64,000 bases of DNA from contig NZ_QJSR01000001.1 in NCBI RefSeq assembly GCF_003217095.1, positions 844,009-908,008 of the forward strand, read 5' to 3'. The notes below the pieces were generated by a model. That model was not told the DNA's origin and searched no databases. It saw only the letters and a list, made by a program, of their open reading frames with translations. Shown here piece after piece: positions 17,331-25,292 of the stretch. Origin of the DNA: Rhizobium sp. PP-CC-3A-592 (GTDB lineage: Bacteria; Pseudomonadota; Alphaproteobacteria; Rhizobiales; Rhizobiaceae). Positions within the stretch are counted from its first letter, which is position 1. Each line of letters opens with the position of its first letter. Position numbers and translations under genes: made by a program.

Positions 17331-18521
17331 CTAGTCGAAGACGATCGACGGCATCTCGCGGGAGGTATCCGCCTTGGCGGCCGCGACCTGCTCCCAGACC
17401 TTGGTGGCGATGTCGCGGTAGACGGCGGCGACCGGGCCGTCCGGCTCCAGTGCGACCAGCGGCGTTCCCGCGTCGGACGTTTCGCGGATGGCGATGGTCA
17501 GGGGGACTTCGCCGAGGAAGGGCACGCCGATGCGCTCCGCCTCGTTGCGGGCGCCGCCATGGCCGAAGATGTCGTAGCGGGCGCCGGTATCGGGCGCGAT
17601 GAAATAGCTCATGTTCTCGACGATGCCGAGCACGGGCACCTCGACCTTGCGGAACATGGCCAGCCCCTTGCGCGCGTCGATCAGCGCGAGGTCCTGCGGC
17701 GTCGAGACGATAACGGCGCCGGCGAGCGGCACCTGCTGCGCCATCGTCAGCTGCGCGTCGCCGGTGCCGGGCGGCATGTCGACCACGAGCACGTCGAGCT
17801 CGCCCCAGGCGACTTCGCGCAGCATCTGCAGCAGCGCCGACTGGATCATCGGGCCGCGCCAGATCATCGCGACCTCCTCGTCCACCAGAAAGCCCATCGA
17901 CATGACCTTGAGGCCGTAATTCTCCATCGGCTTGATCATCTTGCCGCCGATCTGCTCCGGCCGGCCGGAGATCTTCAGGAGCCTCGGCATGGAGGGGCCG
18001 TAGATATCCGCGTCGAGGATGCCGACCTTCAGGCCGTTTGCGTGCAGCGCGAGCGCGAGATTGGCAGAGGTGGTGGACTTGCCGACGCCACCCTTGCCCG
18101 AGGCGACCGCGATGATGGCGCCGACGCCGGGAATGCCGGCCTTGACGGGCCCGCGCGGTGCGGGATGGGCGTGTGCGGGGGCCGCCGGGCCGGGTTTCCG
18201 ACCGGCCGGACCACCGGAAACGGGCGGAGCGGCTGGACGCGAGGCCGGTGTCCCGGCCTTACGATCGGCGGTCAGGGCGACCATCGCGCCCTTGACGCCG
18301 GGGATGTCCTTGACGACGCGTTCGGCCGCGGCGCGCAAGGGGTCGAGTTCGCGGGCGCGCTCGGCCGGTACGGTGATCGAGAAATAGACCTTGGCGTCCG
18401 AGATGAACACGTCGGACACGAGGCCGAGATCGACGATATTGCCTTCCAGCTCCGGGCCGCGCACCGCCCTCAGGGCGTCGAGCACCCTCTCCTTGGTTAC
18501 GTCGGCGTGATCAGCGGCCAT
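17331..18521 (-). CDS. mrp: Mrp/ApbC-type iron-sulfur carrier P-loop ATPase
   Basis: This protein belongs to the Mrp/NBP35 group, which carries or delivers iron-sulfur clusters. An N-terminal MIP18/DUF59 domain (about 1-85) is joined by a Pro/Ala-rich linker to an ATPase domain that opens with the deviant Walker A GKGGVGKST at 142-150. VVDMPPGTGDAQLT is the Walker B region. The CxxC pair that binds the bridging cluster in ApbC and Ind1 normally lies after ENMSYF. Here that position reads IAPDTGARYDIFG, so the cysteines are absent. The ATG at 18521 gives a 396-residue protein of normal length. Confidence 0.92.
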   Translation of the reverse strand: MAADHADVTKERVLDALRAVRGPELEGNIVDLGLVSDVFISDAKVYFSITVPAERARELDPLRAAAERVVKDIPGVKGAMVALTADRKAGTPASRPAAPPVSGGPAGRKPGPAAPAHAHPAPRGPVKAGIPGVGAIIAVASGKGGVGKSTTSANLALALHANGLKVGILDADIYGPSMPRLLKISGRPEQIGGKMIKPMENYGLKVMSMGFLVDEEVAMIWRGPMIQSALLQMLREVAWGELDVLVVDMPPGTGDAQLTMAQQVPLAGAVIVSTPQDLALIDARKGLAMFRKVEVPVLGIVENMSYFIAPDTGARYDIFGHGGARNEAERIGVPFLGEVPLTIAIRETSDAGTPLVALEPDGPVAAVYRDIATKVWEQVAAAKADTSREMPSIVFD

Positions 18522-18691
18522 ACTCGTTTTCCCTACGCGACGACGCGCGAGCCGCGCATCTCCTGGCAGGTAGATAATCGAGCCGGGCCACTTCGCCAAT
18601 GGAACGATGGGAAAAGATATCTGCCCCCGAGACCTCAAGCGCGTCGCGATCTTTCCGATTCGCTCCCAGCGCTTTCGGTCCTTGTTTCTAC

Positions 18692-18740
18692 GCATGTCGT
18701 TATCGCAGAACCGCGGACACTTTTGCGCGACATGCTTTCG
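18692..18740. repeat. Dispersed palindromic element, copy 2
   Basis: Outer arms GCATGTCG (18692-18699) and CGACATGC (18728-18735) enclose TTATCGCAGAACCGCGGACA and TTTTGCG. It aligns with the degenerate copy at 8159-8210. I recall near-identical intergenic palindromes in other rhizobial genomes. Confidence 0.55.
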
Positions 18741-18754
18741 GCGCTCGAGAATGA

Positions 18755-18817
18755 CAAAGGCCGCCTTTTGCGTCCGTGTCCGTTCATCCGGGATCACGTG
18801 AGCAAAAGACGGCCTTG
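18755..18817. repeat. Large imperfect inverted repeat
   Basis: CAAAGGCCGCCTTTTGC (18755-18771) faces GCAAAAGACGGCCTTG (18802-18817) across 30 bases. It lies about 190 bases past the end of the first LuxR-type gene and could be part of its 3' end. Confidence 0.5.
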
Positions 18818-19009
18818 TTCGCGACCTTCTGGGGCGCAGTTTTTGTAGAGTGGTCCCCTCTGGACCTTGCTTGGAGAGATGCAGGAAGCGTGCCAGTTGG
18901 CGGATCCCTGCGTCTTCGGGGACGTTCGCCCAATAATTGTTGGCACTTGCTCATTTCGCGAGCAGATTTTCACGCCGTGCATCTTATTCAGACGCTTGCC
19001 CAGAGGAAC

Positions 19010-19774
19010 TCAGCTGATCAGGCCGAGCCGCATGGCTTTGACGACAGCCTGAACGCGATTGGCGGCGTCGAGCTTCTTGGCCACATGGTTGAGGTAGTGA
19101 TTGACCGTGTGCTCGGAGAGGCCAAGGATATCGGCGATTTCCGAGCTCGTCTTGCCGGCGGCCGTCCAGTTCAAACACTGGATCTCGCGATCGGACAAAT
19201 CGACCTTCTCGTTTTCCTGGCCCATGCCGCCGATGTCGACCAGCCGATTATAGACATGCAGGCAGATCATGTGCACATCGGTCATGACCTCAATGGCGAG
19301 ATCGGCCTCTCGGCTGAGAAGGATGAACACGGCCCGCCCACCGGCGGCGTCGTGAACGGGGAAAAAATAGGCTTCGCAGAAATCCATCTCCTGCACGAGC
19401 GTCTCCCGCTCCAGCGGGAACGCCCCGCCCGCGCCCTGCCGGCACTCGTCCACGGACATTCGAAACGGCGTGGTCGTCGTGCGCAGCATGACGAAGGCCT
19501 GGTTCTCGTGCACCGAGCCGCTGTCGTCGTAGCGCCAAATGATATCGTCAGGGACGTTGGAGAGGATGACAATCTCGGAATATTTCGTCTGATCGACCGT
19601 CGGCAGCGTACACAGAAGAAAGAACGGGAAGCCGCGCGCAGCCGTCATACGCGTCATATGGGCAAGGACGTCGTCTCGACTTTTCAGCTGCTCAAGCTCG
19701 GCAAGATCGTTTTCGGACGCATCTCCCGCCCATCCGCCTTTCATCATGGCGGCATTCGGCTTCGTGTCAGGCAT
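19010..19774 (-). CDS. LuxR-type transcriptional regulator (orphan), copy 1
   Basis: A 254-residue regulator with an N-terminal autoinducer-binding-like domain (about 25-180) and a C-terminal GerE/LuxR helix-turn-helix (about 190-254, LSDREIQCLNWTAAGKTSSE then HTVNHYLNHVAKKLD). No luxI-type synthase is in the window. The acyl-homoserine-lactone pocket is not conserved: the DPV segment of TraR/LuxR is replaced by ENQAF in the stretch after SNVPDDIIWRY. It may therefore bind another ligand or none. The ATG at 19774 has GGAGG 6 bases upstream. The next gene upstream is a paralogue with about 60 percent identity in the helix-turn-helix. The tandem arrangement recalls the VisN/VisR pair, but no flagellar genes are present here. 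Confidence 0.85.
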   Translation of the reverse strand: MPDTKPNAAMMKGGWAGDASENDLAELEQLKSRDDVLAHMTRMTAARGFPFFLLCTLPTVDQTKYSEIVILSNVPDDIIWRYDDSGSVHENQAFVMLRTTTTPFRMSVDECRQGAGGAFPLERETLVQEMDFCEAYFFPVHDAAGGRAVFILLSREADLAIEVMTDVHMICLHVYNRLVDIGGMGQENEKVDLSDREIQCLNWTAAGKTSSEIADILGLSEHTVNHYLNHVAKKLDAANRVQAVVKAMRLGLIS

Positions 19775-19870
19775 GGAGTGCCTCCATCCACCTGCCGCTT
19801 CTGCCGTGTGGGCGTGCCGGCATGGGCTCCGCCGCCTGCATCTTGGTCCCGTCCTTGAACGGCACTCGGT

Positions 19871-20602
19871 TCACGTGATCAGTCCAGCCCGAAGGGCCTT
19901 GGCGATCGTCTGGACGCGGTTGACCGAATCCAGCTTTCGGGTCGCGCGGTTGAGATAGTGGTTGACGGTATATTCCGACAGGTTGAGCAGGCGTGCCATT
20001 TCGACGGTGGTCTTCCCGCCTGCGGCCAGACGAAGGCATTCGATCTCGCGGCGGGACAGGGAGCCGGGCGCACGCCTCGAGCCCGACCAGATCTCGCTCA
20101 GGCGATTGAAGGCATGCCCCGCCACGAAGGTCACCACGTTCAGCTCCTGTCGGTTCAACTCCGGCCGGTCGCCGCCGAACGCAATGGCGCTGCGACGACC
20201 ATCGGCATCGTGAACAGGCACGAACACCATGCGCCCGAAGCCCGAACGCGCAAACAGGCCCTTGGCAATCTTGACCGTCCTGACGAAGGCCAGCGGAGAG
20301 GTATTGTCGACCGTGAAGGGCACGGTGCTCAGCCGCAACTGCTCGAAAACCGGACTGGTCTTCAACAGGCCCAGCGCATCGTATTGCTTGACGATATCCA
20401 TCGGCCAGTTCGTCATCATCACCAGCTTGCGAAGCGACGAGACGGACCGGGATGGCAGGGACAGAACGGCGTATCCCTGGAACTCATAAAGCTCGCAGAT
20501 GCTCTCGAACAAGCTTCGGACATCGCCTTCCTGATCCAGGTCGCCGATCGTCCAGCTGTTGCCGGAAACGACAATCTCGGGCGAGACGCTCCTCGAACCC
20601 AT
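19871..20602 (-). CDS. LuxR-type transcriptional regulator (orphan), copy 2
   Basis: A 243-residue paralogue of the downstream regulator, with the same autoinducer-domain and GerE helix-turn-helix layout (LSRREIECLRLAAGGKTTVE, then YTVNHYLNRATRKLD). In the putative ligand domain the segment NWPMDIVKQYDALGLLKTSPV aligns with the TraR stretch containing the key Trp, Tyr and Asp. The Tyr is kept, but the Asp that contacts the lactone amide is Ser here. Binding of a classical homoserine lactone is therefore doubtful. Two nearby ATGs exist (20608 and 20602), and the second is 6 bases from AAAGGA and was chosen. About 100 bases separate it from copy 1, so the two may be transcribed together. Confidence 0.85.
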   Translation of the reverse strand: MGSRSVSPEIVVSGNSWTIGDLDQEGDVRSLFESICELYEFQGYAVLSLPSRSVSSLRKLVMMTNWPMDIVKQYDALGLLKTSPVFEQLRLSTVPFTVDNTSPLAFVRTVKIAKGLFARSGFGRMVFVPVHDADGRRSAIAFGGDRPELNRQELNVVTFVAGHAFNRLSEIWSGSRRAPGSLSRREIECLRLAAGGKTTVEMARLLNLSEYTVNHYLNRATRKLDSVNRVQTIAKALRAGLIT

Positions 20603-20761
20603 GAACATTCCTTTGAGTGATTATGATTGCTGCAGCGAATTCCAACAACGTGGCATGCACCAAATTCCATCATCTGAAACGATTCCGGTGGGCTTTTTTG
20701 CCCGATCCGCTGCCGTTCCACTATAAATAAAGTCCATGTGGCGTCTAGCACCACTTAGCAA

Positions 20762-20787
20762 TTGGTCTGATAATTACACAAGACCAA
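20762..20787. promoter_or_regulatory. Inverted repeat upstream of the LuxR pair
   Basis: TTGGTCT-N12-AGACCAA is a perfect 7-base inverted repeat in an AT-richer region, 160 bases upstream of the second LuxR-type gene and just past the end of the IclR gene. It may be an operator of the regulator pair or a hairpin at the IclR 3' end. Confidence 0.4.
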
Positions 20788-20804
20788 GCTTCCGAACGTC
20801 CGCT

Positions 20805-21665
20805 TTACCAGTCGGGCGCAGACACCGGACAGAGACCGACACCCGCATCGTGAGAGATGGAATTCGCCACGTCCCTGACAAGTCCCGACCATGCCTCCAA
20901 TTGACGGATTGTCACGCGATAAGCCGGTCCTGTCACCGAAATGCCTCCGACGATCCCGTGGGTCTCGCATGCCTTGTCTCCGGAGGAGACCGGCGCGGCG
21001 ACACAGTGGATCTCGACTTCATGTTCCTCCGCATCGATCGCATATCCTCGTCCGCGGATCCGGTCGAGGTCGGCCATCAGCGCGCCTCGCGACCGGTGCG
21101 TGTTGGCCGTGAAGGGGTGATAGGAGATGCGCGCGAGGCTGGCATCCAGTCGCGCAGGCGGCAAAACGGAAAGGGCGGCCTTACCCAATCCCGTGCAATA
21201 GGCCGGCGAAACCCGGCCGATCTGGCTCTCCATCCGCACCGTCTGGCGACTTTCCACCTTGTCCAGGTAAACGATATCGGTCGTGCGAAGGACGCCCAGA
21301 TGCACCGTTTCGCCCGTTTCCGCGTGAAGACGATCGAGATGCGGCCGGGCGATTCGTCTGAGATCGTTACGCGACCATGCCCGGTGCGCAAACGACAACA
21401 GCCTCAGGCCCGGCTCGTAGGTGAGGTCTGCACGCTGAAACAGCAGGCCTTCCTCGACCAGATGCGACAGATGCCGATGCAGCGTCCCGCGTGGCTGGCG
21501 CGAGAGCGCGTGGATGTCGGTAAAGCGAAGCGGCATGTCGGCATTGACCACAAGTTCGAGCACGGCCATCGCCTTTCCCAGCGTTCCCGTATCCAGAGCG
21601 GACGACACCTCCACGCGGTCGCCCGCATGGTCTGCCGTCCTGCCGTCGCTGGTCGATGTCCTCAC
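20805..21665 (-). CDS. IclR family transcriptional regulator of the galactose cluster
   Basis: An IclR-type regulator of about 286 residues. An N-terminal winged helix-turn-helix (about 30-90, with SRQPRGTLHRHLSHLVEEGLL as recognition helix and wing) is followed by the effector domain (TGETVHLGVLRTTDIVYLDKVES, YCTGLGKAALS, YAIDAEEHEVEIHCVAAPV). The frame continues upstream across the divergent promoter. GTG at 21665 is the most plausible start, but the Shine-Dalgarno match is weak and the first 20 residues are uncertain. It is divergent from the galactose operon and probably controls it through the palindrome at 21809-21827. Its ligand is probably a pathway sugar acid (inference). Confidence 0.88.
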   Translation of the reverse strand: MRTSTSDGRTADHAGDRVEVSSALDTGTLGKAMAVLELVVNADMPLRFTDIHALSRQPRGTLHRHLSHLVEEGLLFQRADLTYEPGLRLLSFAHRAWSRNDLRRIARPHLDRLHAETGETVHLGVLRTTDIVYLDKVESRQTVRMESQIGRVSPAYCTGLGKAALSVLPPARLDASLARISYHPFTANTHRSRGALMADLDRIRGRGYAIDAEEHEVEIHCVAAPVSSGDKACETHGIVGGISVTGPAYRVTIRQLEAWSGLVRDVANSISHDAGVGLCPVSAPDW

Positions 21666-21762
21666 TCTGCCGTCTTTCGCCCGCAAGACCCAACGGGGGT
21701 TTCGTAGCTTGTTTTGTGCCCTGCCGCGCGTCCGGTGGCCTGGTGCCCCGCACCTTTCCGCC

Positions 21763-21827
21763 TTGACACCCGACCGAGATTTGGCCGATATTCCACATAA
21801 TAAACGATTGTTCCGAATATTGGAACA
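21763..21827 (+). promoter_or_regulatory. Promoter and IclR-type operator of the galactose operon
   Basis: TTGACA at 21763-21768 with GATATT 18 bases further on forms a candidate promoter. Just downstream the palindrome TGTTCC-GAATATT-GGAACA (21809-21827) has the arm type often seen for IclR-family repressors. It lies between the divergent regulator and the operon, where a repressor would block the start of transcription. Confidence 0.5.
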
Positions 21828-21867
21828 CAAATATGAAATGTCTGCCTTGAGGGAGGGCGTCGACAGC

Positions 21868-22653
21868 ATGCCCGGCCCTTCTGCAACGTTTCCGGATCTC
21901 GCAGATCGTGGCGTACTCATCACAGGCGGAGCCTCCGGCATTGGTGCGGCATTGGTCGAAGGTTTCGTGCGCCAGGGGGCGCGGGTCGCGTATATCGACA
22001 TCAACGCAGATACGGCAGCGGAAGTTTCAGCCCGCCTCAAAGACGTCGGACCGCATGCGCCGCTCTTCATAGAAGCGGATCTGCGGGACATCGCCGGCAT
22101 ACCCGCGATCATCGATCGCGCAGCGGAAGCGCTGGGCGGCCTGAAGGTGCTCGTCAACAATGCAGCCCGCGACGACCGGCAGATTTTCGGCGCGATCTCT
22201 GAGGCCGACTGGGACCAAAACCTCGGCATCAACCTGAAGCCGGTCTTTTTCATGAGCCAGGCGGCAGCGCCCTATCTCACAGCCGGCACCGGGTCCTCTC
22301 TTTCGGGCGGTTCCATCATCAATTTCTCCTCGATCGCCTATCTCCTCAACATGGGCGAGGTGCCGGCCTATGCGACCGCGAAAGCCGGGATCGTCGGCCT
22401 GACGAAGTCGCTCGCCGGGGCGCTCGGCCCCTCCGGCGTGCGGGTCAATGCGCTGCTGCCGGGCATGGTGGTGACCGAGCGGCAGAAGGCGCTGTGGCTG
22501 ACCGAGGACAGCATCGAGGCGATGCGCCAGCGGCAGTGCCTTCCCAAAACGCTTTATGCCGACGACCTTGTCGGCCCCTGCCTCTTCCTCGCCTCCGACT
22601 GTTCGGCGCGGATGACGGCCCAGACGATGATCATCGACGGAGGTGTCTTGTGA
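21868..22653 (+). CDS. SDR family oxidoreductase, probable galactose 1-dehydrogenase
   Basis: A 261-residue short-chain dehydrogenase. The NAD(P) motif TGGASGIG is at 19-26, NNAA at 97-100, the catalytic Tyr168 and Lys172 are in YATAKAG, and the partner Ser is at 154/155. The ATG at 21868 has GGGAGGG upstream; a longer form from 21838 is less likely. It is the first gene of a cluster encoding a lactonase, an IlvD-type dehydratase, a 2-keto-3-deoxygalactonokinase and a KDPGal aldolase. Oxidation of galactose (or L-arabinose or fucose) to its lactone is the missing first step, which makes galactose 1-dehydrogenase the best guess. SDR sequence alone does not fix the substrate. Confidence 0.85.
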   Translation: MPGPSATFPDLADRGVLITGGASGIGAALVEGFVRQGARVAYIDINADTAAEVSARLKDVGPHAPLFIEADLRDIAGIPAIIDRAAEALGGLKVLVNNAARDDRQIFGAISEADWDQNLGINLKPVFFMSQAAAPYLTAGTGSSLSGGSIINFSSIAYLLNMGEVPAYATAKAGIVGLTKSLAGALGPSGVRVNALLPGMVVTERQKALWLTEDSIEAMRQRQCLPKTLYADDLVGPCLFLASDCSARMTAQTMIIDGGVL

Positions 22654-23606
22654 CGACAACGATAAGCCAGGCGGCAGCGGCGAGTTATGCGGCAGCGGCC
22701 AGCTATGCGGCAGCGGATTGGGGAACGTCGAGTTTCCGGATCTGGCTGATCGGCGAAGCGGGCGAGGCCCTTTGCGAGCGCCGCAGTGCCGAGGGCATGA
22801 CGACGGCGGCGAAAACAGGGTTTTCGGCCATTCTGGAAACGCATCTGGCGGCGATGGGCACCAGCGCCACGCTGCCGGTCGTGATCTGCGGCATGGCCGG
22901 GGCGCGACAGGGCTGGGTGGAGGCGGGCTATCTCGACACGCCGGCCGCCCTCTCCGACATTGTCCGCCATGCCGTCGTCGTGCCCGACGATCGTCGCGAC
23001 ATCCGCATCCTGCCGGGGCTCGCCCAGCGCGATGCGGTGAGGCCCGACGTGATGCGCGGCGAGGAAACGCAGCTGCTCGGCAGCGTCGGCGCGCTTTCGG
23101 GCACGCGGCTCGTCTGCATGCCGGGCACGCACAGCAAATGGGTGCGGGTGACGGATGGCAAGGTCGAGCGGTTCTCGACCTTCATGAGCGGCGAACTGTT
23201 CGACGTCGTGTCGCGTCAGTCGATCCTCAGCCATGCGGTGGCCGATGCCGGCGCCTTCGACGGCACGCATCCGGCTTTCGTCGCCGCCGTCGCCGAAGCG
23301 ATGGCAAACCCTGCCATGGCGACCAATCTCCTCTTCACCGTCCGCTCCGGCCAGTTGCTGCACGGGCATGGCGCGACGGAGGCGAAGGCCCGGCTGTCCG
23401 GGCTGATGATTGGCCTGGAGATCGCGGGCGCGACCACCATGACGGCCGACGCCCAAACGCCGGTCAGCCTCGTCGCCTCCGGCCCGCTTGCCGGGCTCTA
23501 TACGCAGGCGCTCACGGCTGCCGGGCTTCAGAGCGAGCTCATCGATGCCGACGAGGCCGTTCGCGACGGGCTTGCGGCTGCGGCCAAAGCGCTCTGGCCG
23601 GCCTGA
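22650..23606 (+). CDS. dgoK: 2-dehydro-3-deoxygalactonokinase
   Basis: This kinase phosphorylates 2-keto-3-deoxygalactonate at C6 in the De Ley-Doudoroff pathway. The 318-residue protein has the DgoK-type ATP-binding opening DWGTSSFRIWL, CGMAGARQGWVEAGY, and the MPGTHSKWV and FMSGELFDV segments of the family. The start is a GTG that overlaps the stop of the SDR gene (GTGA), indicating translational coupling. The first 24 residues are odd: a tandem SYAAAA-type repeat arises from an 18-base unit repeated 2.5 times and pushes the ATP motif about 20 residues further in than usual. dgoA lies 61 bases downstream. Confidence 0.93.
   Translation: MTTTISQAAAASYAAAASYAAADWGTSSFRIWLIGEAGEALCERRSAEGMTTAAKTGFSAILETHLAAMGTSATLPVVICGMAGARQGWVEAGYLDTPAALSDIVRHAVVVPDDRRDIRILPGLAQRDAVRPDVMRGEETQLLGSVGALSGTRLVCMPGTHSKWVRVTDGKVERFSTFMSGELFDVVSRQSILSHAVADAGAFDGTHPAFVAAVAEAMANPAMATNLLFTVRSGQLLHGHGATEAKARLSGLMIGLEIAGATTMTADAQTPVSLVASGPLAGLYTQALTAAGLQSELIDADEAVRDGLAAAAKALWPA
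22671..22716. repeat. 18-base tandem repeat inside the 5' end of dgoK
   Basis: Units at 22671-22688 and 22689-22706 differ at three positions, and a 10-base partial third unit follows. They encode the repeated AAASYAAAASYAAA stretch at the N-terminus. In-frame copy changes would not break the gene. Confidence 0.75.
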
Positions 23607-23667
23607 GATCATTCCCTATTTGCCGCTTTCAAGCCCATTCTTCGCTGATTTCAAGAAAGACGAGATC

Positions 23668-24306
23668 ATGACACGCGTTCCCTTCCCCACCATGAAATAT
23701 CCGCTGATCGCCATCCTGCGCGGGCTGAAGCCCGAGGAGACGGAGGCGGCGATTTCGGCGCTCGTCGAGGCCGAATTCACAGCCATCGAGATCCCGCTGA
23801 ACTCGCCGGATCCGTTCCGTTCCATCGAGATCGCCGTGAAGACGGCGCCGGCCAACTGCCTGATCGGCGCCGGCACCGTGCTGACCAAGGACCAGGTGGA
23901 GCGGCTGGAGCAGGCCGGCGGCCGGCTGTTCGTCAGCCCGAATGTCGATGTGGACGTCATCGCGCATGCCGCATCGAAGGGCATGGTGACCATGCCGGGC
24001 GTCTTCACGCCGACGGAAGCGCTGGCGGCGGCTGGCGCAGGGGCAACCGGGCTCAAGTTCTTTCCGGCGAGCGTGCTCGGCGCCTCCGGCATTTCGGCCA
24101 TCCGCGCCGTGCTGCCGACCGATCTGGAGATCGCGGCCGTCGGCGGCGTGTCCGAAGCCAATTTCGCGGAATATGCCAAGATCGGCATCAAAAGCTTCGG
24201 GCTGGGGTCGAGCATCTACAAGGTCGGCATGAGTGCCGCCGAGATCGGCGCCCGCGCCCGCATCACCACCCAGGCCTATGACGCCGTTTATGGAGCGTCC
24301 GCATGA
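23668..24306 (+). CDS. dgoA: 2-dehydro-3-deoxy-6-phosphogalactonate aldolase
   Basis: DgoA splits KDPGal to pyruvate and glyceraldehyde 3-phosphate. The 212-residue protein has the class I KDPG/KDPGal aldolase fold. The Schiff-base Lys130 is in GLKFFPAS, the acid-base Glu41 is in AIEIPLNSP, and the phosphate loop is VGGVSEANF. ILRGLKPEE near the start is typical. The ATG at 23668 follows AAAGACGAG. The stop overlaps the start of the lactonase gene (ATGA). In S. meliloti dgoK and dgoA genes serve galactose use, which supports the pathway assignment. Confidence 0.94.
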   Translation: MTRVPFPTMKYPLIAILRGLKPEETEAAISALVEAEFTAIEIPLNSPDPFRSIEIAVKTAPANCLIGAGTVLTKDQVERLEQAGGRLFVSPNVDVDVIAHAASKGMVTMPGVFTPTEALAAAGAGATGLKFFPASVLGASGISAIRAVLPTDLEIAAVGGVSEANFAEYAKIGIKSFGLGSSIYKVGMSAAEIGARARITTQAYDAVYGASA

Positions 24307-25175
24307 GTGCCAACGCGAAAATCGTCAGCGACAATCCCTCGGAACTCGGCGAAGGCCCGGTCTACGATCCCTCCACCGGCACTGTCTGGTGGTTCAACAT
24401 CGTCGGGCGCGAGCTGCACGGGCTGCATCTCGAAAGCCAGGCCAAGAGCGTCCAGCCGCTGAACTTTCTCGCCAGCGTCATGGCGCTGGTGGATGGGGAG
24501 CGGCAGCTGATCGCCAGCGACCAGGGCCTCTTCCTGCGCGATGCCGAGACGGGCGCCTTCGAGACCTATGCCGATATCGAGGACAAGCCGGGCAACCGCA
24601 CGAATGACGGTCGGGTGCATGCCTCGGGCGCGCTCTGGATCAGCACGATGGGCCGGAGCGCGGAGAAGAATGCCGGCGCGATCTACCACGTCGCCAAGGG
24701 CAAGGTGACGCGCATCGTCAGCGACATCACCATCCCGAACGGCATCTGTTTCTCGCCGGACGGCCGCACCGGCTATTACTCCGACACCGGTCTCAATCGC
24801 TTCATGCGCGTGGCGCTCGATCCTGCAACGGGCCTGCCGACCGGCGAACCTGCGCTGATGGTCGAGGAGCCGGAAAGCGAAGGCGGGTTCGACGGCGCGG
24901 TGTGCGATGCCGAAGGGCTGATCTGGGCCGCCCGCTGGGGCGCCTCCGCCATCGACGTCTATTCGCCCGATGGCAAGCGCCTGGCGCGGCATACCGTGCC
25001 GGTGTCGCAGCCGAGCTGCCCGGCCTTCGTCGGACGCAGCGCCGACCGGCTGCTCTTCACCTCGGCCTGGCAGGGACTGGACGAGGCAGGGCGCTCGAAA
25101 GACCCGGATGCCGGCAAGACCTTCCTGCTCGACATCGACGTCAAAGGCCGTTTCGAGCCCGTCTACGTGCTCTGA
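24303..25175 (+). CDS. SMP-30/gluconolactonase-type sugar lactonase
   Basis: A 290-residue six-bladed beta-propeller of the SMP-30/GNL/LRE family, which opens aldonolactones to aldonic acids with a divalent metal. The first metal ligand is in ELGEGPVYD, followed by NRTNDGRVHASGALWISTMG and TIPNGICFSPDG with the conserved Asn, and SEGGFDGAVCDAEGLIW with the Asp. The start ATG overlaps the dgoA stop (ATGA). Next to a galactose-type dehydrogenase and a sugar-acid dehydratase it most likely hydrolyses galactonolactone, although members also act on arabino- and xylonolactones. Confidence 0.9.
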   Translation: MSANAKIVSDNPSELGEGPVYDPSTGTVWWFNIVGRELHGLHLESQAKSVQPLNFLASVMALVDGERQLIASDQGLFLRDAETGAFETYADIEDKPGNRTNDGRVHASGALWISTMGRSAEKNAGAIYHVAKGKVTRIVSDITIPNGICFSPDGRTGYYSDTGLNRFMRVALDPATGLPTGEPALMVEEPESEGGFDGAVCDAEGLIWAARWGASAIDVYSPDGKRLARHTVPVSQPSCPAFVGRSADRLLFTSAWQGLDEAGRSKDPDAGKTFLLDIDVKGRFEPVYVL

Positions 25176-25292
25176 TCGCCGCTGCCGATCGCGCGCGCCG
25201 GGAGGAGAGCGTCATCGGCGATTTACAGTCGAGGCGGTAAAAAGTATGATTATTGGTGAATGGCCGAAGCGCCGCGCCAAAGGGAGGCATTC

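Larger units (their letters stand above)
18522..19009. other. Non-coding gap with two inverted repeats
   Basis: This region between the first LuxR-type gene and mrp holds the dispersed palindromic element at 18692-18740 and a large inverted repeat at 18755-18817. No supported gene was found on either strand. Confidence 0.6.

Noticed and set aside
19010..20602. A LuxI/LuxR quorum-sensing locus
   Set aside because: No synthase gene is present in the window and the lactone-pocket residues are changed in both regulators.
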